Part shown: piece by piece, positions 57,207-64,000 of the stretch
Layout of the letters: each line of letters opens with the position of its first letter
Numbering within the stretch: position 1 is the first letter of the stretch
Source of the DNA: Pyrus communis
Taxonomy: Eukaryota; Streptophyta; Magnoliopsida; Rosales; Rosaceae
Direction: 5' to 3'
Length of the DNA: 64,000 nt
Assembly: GCF_963583255.1 (NCBI RefSeq)
Contig: NC_084810.1
Span: forward strand, 4,123,751 to 4,187,750
Program-made: the position numbers and the translations under genes
The notes under the pieces: model-generated
The model's database searches: none
What the model saw: the letters and a program-made list of their open reading frames with translations, nothing else
Told to the model about the DNA's origin: nothing

Positions 57207-58724
57207 CACAAATGCAGGGATCAACCTCTTCTTCAGCAGGCTATTACAAAAATAAAAATATAACAAGCTTAGGTAATGATTTAATCATCATCGGTATTGC
57301 AGTCATGCAATACTTTGTAAACTTCTCCAGGTCATTTTGGCGTTACCTTCTCTCACTCCAATCGAAGCCATCCTATCTACCAAAGAAGTCACTAACTATC
57401 AAACAACTCCAACCAAGAGTCACCTAAAACAGGAGACAAGAGTGCGGATCGTTAAACGAGATGATATTGCCCAAACAGCTGGAAGAAAAAGTACAAAACT
57501 CTCTCAAAAGTATGATTTTTCATACTTTTTATCTTTCCCAGTTTTAAAGTCAATTTTCATACTAAAATTATAAAATATTATGCAAAAAAATTATGAAGAA
57601 AAAAAGGTCTAAAAAAGGTCTCACTTTAAAAAGTTCGGCGGCATTTCTCGAGATTTTATTTTTTACAATAGTTTTAATCAAAATCTTCGATTTCTATAAT
57701 TTTTGTAATTTTCTTTCATGATACGTACAACAAATTGCTTACCAATGATTGGAGAATATGAACTTTTTACTTGTCATCGTCACTAGTTGAATTATAATTA
57801 AATTGCATTGGATTGTTTACCAAACCGCGACAGAGAATGCAATTCAAATATTAATGGATCAAGGTATGCAACGAGTCAAAGTTAAGATATAAGTTTCGTG
57901 TCTCGGAGCAAATGCGATATTAAACATGTTTAATCATTAATAAAGCCAAAATCATCGAGGACACAACGGTTAAAAAACTAAAACCCCGAAATCGAGGACG
58001 AGAGCAGTTATTGTTGATTAAAATAAAGTTGAGAGATCCTTTGCATGTTGCTTAGATTGGATCGGATTGGATCACTTGCCGACAGTTGCAACGCTTTTTT
58101 CGTAGGGATATGAGGGAGTAATGCCTCCACGTCGCCTGCATGCAGAAGTAGATTGGCTTGTTGCTGACAAAGTAATTGACTACCAGATTTAGCAACTCGA
58201 TCTGATTTGTGTTACGTGGGTCTTAGATTTCCATAAATTCATGGAAGGAGTAAGATTCTTTTTTTTTTTTTTTTTTTTTCTTCTCTTCTCTTCTTTCTTA
58301 TTTCAATACTTACTTACGGTTAAATCACATCAAAATCTTATATTAATTTTTTATACATCTTATATTAATTTTTTATAAAAAAAAAAAGAAAAAACAAAAT
58401 AAAGAATGTGAGAGAAAAGAATGGAAGGAAAAAGAATCCTAATCCAAAATGGAAACGAATTAGGATTCTCTCTCTCTTTTCTCACATTCTTTTATTTTAT
58501 CTATCTTTTGTTATAAAAAAATTAATATACGATGTTGACGTAGCTTAACTGTGATCATTTAAATAGAAGGAGAGAGAAGAAGAGAGAAAACGAAGAGAAT
58601 TCTACTCCAATGGAAACCTAACACACGTCTGCCTAACGTACTTGAAAAACTATTTTAGAGTACAAACCTCATGATTAATATCATTAAAACCTTTCGTTAT
58701 CATATAAGCTTATCTTTATTTTTT

Positions 58725-58882
58725 CAGATAAATGATACTATCTACACTAAGAAAAGAGAGCTGGTTTAATCTCACATTGAGTTCGTAAATAATGTAGTTC
58801 AAATTTTCATTTGACGAGAATCGAACAAAAAATCTCACTTATAAGCAAACATCAAAATCACTAGATCGTAATACTAAGAGAC
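58725..58882 (-). mobile_element. tRNA-derived SINE, tandem copy 2
   Basis: It is the counterpart of 56565-56720 in the second 2.2-kb unit, with B-box-like TTCGATTCTCG on the minus strand. Confidence 0.55.
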
Positions 58883-58991
58883 ATGTTATCTTCAGTTAAA
58901 CTAGCTAATTGACACATTGTTTCTCATTTAATAATAATAATAATTTAGAAAAAATAAAAAAACCTCCCCTTGTAAATACATTGTTTCTCAT

Positions 58992-59369
58992 TTAAAGAGG
59001 ATTTGAAGAAGAGAGTTTCAGACACTCACTCTGGCATCTCCTAAGGCAGATGTCGTTCCAATTCGGTACTTGATGTTGGTTTACGCAGACAGTGCGGGCA
59101 CACGCATCAGCACACGCATCGAGCTCAGATACACCGCAGACGGTAACACAAGTATCAGGAATAGGGTCCTTTGAGAATGCACCAACCTTTTTCAGCATTC
59201 TCTTCGACGTGCATACCCTTTCGCAGACAAAAATCTCATCAGAACTCTTCTCCCTCCCTCTAGCGCTCTTTAATCTCTGCTCTTCGCCACGCCTTTTCTT
59301 CACTCGAAACGCTTGTCCTGCAACTACAGCAGGGATAGCGGCTAATAGGGACCACCACACTTCCACCAT
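58992..59369 (-). CDS. Small cysteine-rich protein, tandem copy 2
   Basis: 125 residues from ATG 59369. The protein is almost identical to copy 1: the only change seen is near the C-terminus, where SSDPL in copy 1 is SSNPL here. The hydrophobic N-terminus, basic stretch and all CxxxC pairs are kept. The coding part differs at few bases, while the flanking unit has many indels. This fits selection on the protein or gene conversion. The function is unknown, as for copy 1. Confidence 0.7.
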   Translation of the reverse strand: MVEVWWSLLAAIPAVVAGQAFRVKKRRGEEQRLKSARGREKSSDEIFVCERVCTSKRMLKKVGAFSKDPIPDTCVTVCGVSELDACADACARTVCVNQHQVPNWNDICLRRCQSECLKLSSSNPL

Positions 59370-59507
59370 CACAAATGCAGGGATCAACCTCTTCTTCAGC
59401 AGGCTAATACAAAAATAAAAATATAACGAGCTTAGGTAATGATTTAAATCATCATCGGTATGTCAGTCATGCAATACTTTGTAAACTTCTCCACGTTATT
59501 TTGGCAT

Positions 59508-61758
59508 AACGAATGGGGTTACGTTATATAACATATAACATAATAACAAAAGTTGAGAAAGTTCAGTTCATCATGAGACAATCCTCGAATCACATGTAGC
59601 AGATACAATATCAACAAATGCATCTACCAAAGTTCTAGAGCGAAATATATTAATCCCACGCATAAACAAGGCCACAGAGAAACATGCAAGCATTAGTCCA
59701 ACATTTACTGTAATCCGGTTCCTAACACGAGATCATACCCAAGCGGACTTATATCATCTGATAGACAAACAATAGAAGGAAAGCAGGAAAGAGCTAAAAG
59801 AATGTCGGAGTGTCCATCAGGCATTTTCGTTTTCTTAATACGTTCAACAATATTGCCGTCACCTAAGATGACATTTGAGCATGCTGTTTTCCATACTAGT
59901 GAAAACTTCCAACTATAAATATTACTCTAACAGTTGGTTTTAGAATAAAATGAAAATCCAAGGGATATATGAATCAAAACAACAGTTGGTTTTAGAATGC
60001 AATGCAGAGTGCAAGGAAAACCGCTTCAGCTCCAGGGTTACAGGTTCGGCTGCAATTGAAAAATCAACTGCACAAGCGGGGCATCGAGCTGAAAAGCACA
60101 ATGTAACTCGCACATTTTAGACATTACAAGCATGTCTCTCAGGTTCCATTGCTATACCTAAATATGTCTAGTAGACATTTCTTTGGCCAACTCTTAGTAC
60201 AACAACGTCACCAAGGACATTACCAGATGAAGTAATTTGAAGGAAAAAAAAAAAAACCCCCGTTGAAGTAATTTGTAAAACAACCAATTCAAGCACAATT
60301 ACGCAATTTTTTGTTTTTTGTTACCGAAAACAAGTATGTTCAAGTCCTCAATATCTCTTTTGTATTGCCCCTGAATTGGATTTTTTTCTCCCTCTCATTC
60401 GCTTTACTATTGCAAAATTGATCAGTTACCAGCACCTAGTAAATAAAGAAAAAAATCCACACAGCTCGTTTTTCATCCTAAACCCTAAACCCTAAATATC
60501 ATCACAATGCATAGTATAATACATGAAACCCTAGGTTTAGTAAAAGTAAACAGAAAAATTAGAGTCTCAAACACTCAAAAAAGGCATTTCTTCAAGAATT
60601 ACAGTAAACCGCAAACTCTCCAACACCATCCTAGTAAGAATCAAGGCTTTCCGCATCAGAATTTTGCATTAAAAAAAAAAAAAAAAAATACAGAGAAATA
60701 TCTACAATTACAAAATTAAAACCAATTTCAGCCGAAAGGACGTAAATTGATTCAAATTTCTTGAGAATTTCGAGACATGAAAGAGTAACTCACTGAAAGG
60801 TTTGAAGATTTGGAATGGGAGTAAATTTGCAGGCGTTTGTGGAGTTGCAGAGCTTCTGGAGTTGATTGCGAATGCCGTGAAGGTGAAGATCGTCTGAGGA
60901 AGTGCCTGAGCAGTGAAAAGTCTTTAACTTTCAACAGTACTAATTGGGCTTGGGCTCCTCAGGCTTAGAGAAACGAAACTAATAAGAGGGCTCAAGGTCC
61001 ATTTACCACATACAGAAGAGTCCAAGCCCAACTTCTACCACCATTCCTTTACTTTCAGTTTACACAAACTTAACATATGACATGCAAAAAGTAATGAATA
61101 AAGACCTAAATCATAATCTATATGTTTTTGGGGGCTTTGTATTTTTTTTTTGCTATTTTTTATGCTCCGTGATAGTGTTTTTAAATAGCTTTATTTATTT
61201 ATTTATTTAAAGATGTAACTTTAATTCTTGATTTTCACGTTTGATTTGTACTATCTTATGATGTTATAATTATTATTTTTTTTTTATACAAAAAAAATCC
61301 AAATTTCAATCCAATCATGTGTACTAAGTGTTTGATGAAATGTCTGAGTTGTGCACACCAAGTTCTCAATGAAATGCCCCAGTTGACATGCTTTGGCATT
61401 CTTTGACATTACTCGTTAGTTTTCTATATCTACCCTCGACAAACCTCCACATATCATAGTAGTGGTCGACAGACGTTGCCATAAGCTTTTGATGAATGTC
61501 GTTAGGAATCGGTAGTTGCCCACCAAGTTCTTGATGAAATGGTCCAATGAAGTTATTTTGGGTACATTATTTGAAAATCCTAGCTACTTTTGTTCTAAAA
61601 ATTCATTTATATCAAAAATTATTAATGCATCATTAAATCTAATCTAACAAAAAATTGGGAAAACATTGGCCTTTATAAAGAACAAAGAATGTAACAATTA
61701 ATTCCAAAGACATGTTCTTGCTAATTTACAAAAATATTACATCCTTGGTGGGTTTAAT
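59508..61758. other. Spacer with a telo-box, no gene assigned
   Basis: AAACCCTAAACCCTAAA-type telo-box motifs lie at about 60477-60497, with a palindromic AAACCCTAGGTTTA at about 60527-60540. Such boxes are common in promoters and leaders of translation-related plant genes. A minus-strand frame at 60752-60934 could be a first exon but has no recognisable domain. The remainder, to the stop codon of the next gene, is AT-rich. Confidence 0.35.
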
Positions 61759-64000
61759 TCAAGTGTAATTGAGAACTTCATTGAGAATATAGACTAAAAG
61801 CAATGAAATTGGGTATAGAGGGTAAGCCAAGAATGATGTCCAAAGGGAAAAGGTGGAGACGAAGCTTGCAATCAGACCCATCACAGTGCAGACAATTAAA
61901 ACTACCAAAACTTCAGCAGAAAAATCCCAAGTCATTTCACGAGCATAAATTATGGCTAGCAGCACAGAAAATCCCAAAACATTGTTCATAAACACCCCAC
62001 CATAAATCTGCATCCAAATAAAATATGTTCCACGTAAAATAATGAAAATAACACAATTAATTAGGTATTTTCTAATTGAGAAAGAAAATATAAAAAAATT
62101 GGGCACAATGACAAACCTCAGAAAATGTCAAGGATGTGGTTCTTAGTGTTTTTCTTGAAGCTGCCTTAATTGCTGAAGCGGCTTGTCTGGCATTGGTTGC
62201 CAAGGGAACTAGCACAAATGATACAAAGAAAGAAGGGATGCTTGCAGCTGTGGAGAAATCCTGAACACTATCTATAAGAGGTTCTGCTAAAACAGCCAAT
62301 ACAACAAACCCTAGAACCAAATATGTTATAGCTTTCATCCAAGCCCGTTTTGACTTGTCGACAGCTCCACCACTGCTGTACTCTTCATCCCAAGTCCTCT
62401 GCATAATAATTTTGAAGAATTAATCTTAACAGTTGTATTCATGTAAACTATTACAATTTGATACGTGTGCAGAAAACTGTGTTAGACGATAATTTGCAGA
62501 CAAGGATACAAGTGGTGTTCAATTCAATTCCTTTCCCTTATAGTTCTCAGAGTTGCTTACTTGGTAGATATCGTCCTTGGATTCAAGTGACGGAGGAGCT
62601 TGATCTTTGGATTTGTTTATCCATTTTGTTAATCCAGTAACAAATTCTTCCTCACTGATCAACTGGTCTCCACTTGTGTCAAGTTCTTCTATCAATTTTA
62701 CAACTGATTCATCCACGTCTCCCGGAATCTTACCAAACTTGATATCTCCGATCAGTTTTCTCAATTCTGATTGCGATATACAATTATTTCCATCGAGATC
62801 AATCTTTTCAAACAACCTGTTTTTCCATGTTGAAGAGAGTGGTCAGTAGACTCAATACCACAGCAAAAAGCATATATAGAGTAATACTACTCGCATCTAC
62901 ATATTATATGCTGATTATTTATAGTTATATTAGACTACCAAACAAAGCTCCGATACTGTACTAAGTTTAAACTCTGTTACGTTATGAAATATAAACCAAC
63001 AATGTATGTCAAACTAACAAACTACATCTACTAACATATACGTTATACTATTAACACCGTATTTCTCTTTCCCCAATGCTCAAAGAAGTGCCAAGTTTCC
63101 TCTTCCCTCCGTTGATAAAATAAATCTGAAAAACTTCGTTCCATATATGTATAGGGTAATGCTATCCACACACCCCTTTTTACCTCCAACACACTTGTTA
63201 ATTTTTTTCTTATTGATCTTTTTCAATTCATTAAAGATCCCACGGCCAAAAATTGAGATGGATGTGTGAGAGATAAAAATAGATCACTATGTACATATAG
63301 CAACCAAAGGGTTAGTCTACATGACCCCTTTGGGTTAGTCTACAGTACCCTTTCAAAAAGGGCACCGTTACTCTTCAATTAGACGAGTTGTAGTCCTAAC
63401 CTTCTAATATTTGGTATATCAGGCGTGCCATCATTTGTGACAATGCTTCCAAGTGAATTGCTTTGGACATGTCTTAGTACTTCTGACATTAAATTCTTCT
63501 TCATTTCACGTTCTCGTCTTCTATTTTCAATCCAAGGCTGAAAGACCTGCTCAGCAATAGAAGCAGATGTAAATTATTGAGGAGAATGAACGTAAATTGA
63601 TATGAAAAAGGCAAATGATCTTTTTCACTCGATGCATTACGTTAATATTCTTACTAGCTATAATCCGGGCATGCATGATATATATAGGCCTCATTTGGGA
63701 TGGAGGATCAGATTGTAACGAATAAGCAACTACTTTCAAGAATTGAAAGAAGAAATGAAAATTTTGGGGCCAACTTGGAGGTAGATGATGGGTTACCTCA
63801 TATATGTTCTCCAATGATCTTTCGGTATTTTGTTCACTGACCTGATCTCCTCAATCCATTTTGTGAAGCCGTTGATGAATTCATCTTTATTAATCTTCCC
63901 ATCATGATCCAGATCAAACTGTTTCATCACGTCTTCTGTTGATATGAATTTGACTTCACGAAGAAGTTCTTTTACTTCAGTAAGCGATATATAATTGTCA
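61759..64000 (-). CDS. Divergent NCL-like EF-hand exchanger gene, 5' end outside window
   Basis: Exons on the minus strand: part of an EF-hand exon 64000 to about 63797; 63546-63401 (VFQPWIENRRRERE); 62816-62561 (EF-hands DLDGNNCISQSE and DTSGDQLISEEE); 62398-62117 (second alpha repeat); 62007-61759 (last membrane spans). Exon lengths 146 and 249 equal those of the complete NCL gene, and splice phases agree. Two points are odd. An EF-hand exon (DLDHDGKINKDE) precedes the VFQPWI exon, where a membrane-span exon belongs, which points to a duplicated EF-hand module. That exon also needs a one-base shift after WIEEI to reach the expected SLENIYE end; read straight, it stops at TAA near 63797. The alpha-2 motif is ATNARQAASAI instead of ATNSSEAVSAI. 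It may be a pseudogene or a non-transporting relative. Confidence 0.75.
63153..63306. mobile_element. MITE in an intron of the NCL-like gene
   Basis: GGGTAATGCTATCCACACACC at the left and a diverged mirror at the right, with TTTTTCAATTCATTAAAGATC between. Same family as 27543 and the MITEs of the 50-53 kb duplication. It lies between exons 63546-63401 and 62816-62561. Confidence 0.5.

Larger units (their letters stand above)
55063..57343. repeat. 2.2-kb tandem duplication, copy 1
   Basis: It begins TCTCACTCCAAT and matches 57344-59507 from end to end. It contains about 75 bases near 55725-55800 that are missing in copy 2, plus many small indels in the non-coding part. The cysteine-rich gene near its right end is nearly unchanged between copies. 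Confidence 0.9.
57344..59507. repeat. 2.2-kb tandem duplication, copy 2
   Basis: It is the direct neighbour of copy 1 with no spacer; the junction at 57343/57344 joins the end of one unit to the start of the next. It lacks the block at 55725-55800 and has an extra T/C-rich run near 58260-58310. Confidence 0.9.

Noticed and set aside
61320..61570. PPR-like KVxDEMP motifs (CACCAAGTTCTTGATGAAATG words)
   Set aside because: Two or three motif-like words with stops between them and no helical repeat spacing. More likely a repeat fragment than a PPR gene.
1..64000. CRISPR arrays, bacterial operons or phage genes
   Set aside because: No regularly spaced identical repeats with unique spacers were seen; the short tandem repeats present are minisatellites of a plant genome.

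Overview
The window is a plant nuclear chromosome segment: intron-rich genes with GT-AG junctions, AT-rich spacers, a nuclear tRNA gene and a dense load of transposons. A eudicot is certain from the gene families. A Rosaceae tree such as apple or pear is my inference, from the 5S-carrying Cassandra elements and the receptor-like protein type; I could not search a database. Genes are sparse and much of the rest is transposon-derived.

Layout. 1-9.7 kb: no confident gene. It holds a possible gene 3' end at the left edge, a 117-bp tandem repeat, and a fold-back cluster of copia gag fragments (4.9-7.2 kb). 9.8 kb: a nuclear tRNA-Ile(UAU). 10.4-12.5 kb: a large inverted-repeat element carrying a broken ribosomal protein L35 fragment, with a rearranged Cassandra retrotransposon inside it. 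14.4-15.7 kb: a dead hAT transposase. 16-20.2 kb: MITEs and two more Cassandra copies, one intact and nested in a Harbinger-like MITE. 24.3-26.6 kb (+): a five-exon TIE/SPEAR transcriptional repressor gene. 28.5-30 kb: LTR-retrotransposon remains. 32.8-35.6 kb (+): an intronless receptor-like protein gene with leucine-rich repeats. 39.4-41.65 kb: a 5'-truncated copia element and a probable solo LTR.

41.8-49.6 kb and 61.8-64 kb (-): three members of the NCL family (EF-hand Na+/Ca2+ exchanger-like). They are a broken copy, a complete seven-exon gene predicted to encode 584 residues, and a divergent relative whose 5' end lies outside the window. Between them, 50.0-53.5 kb is a direct duplication separated by a degenerate copia element that itself holds a Cassandra solo LTR. 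55.06-59.51 kb is a 2.2-kb tandem duplication in which each copy carries a small cysteine-rich membrane or secreted protein gene (-).

The most unusual items are the two Cassandra insertions with clean 5-bp target duplications but palindromic interiors, the apparent in-phase duplication of the EF-hand module in the right-edge NCL-like gene together with loss of its second alpha-repeat acidic residue, and the L35 fragment enclosed by inverted repeats. The genes do not form one pathway; the only clear functional clustering is the NCL family.
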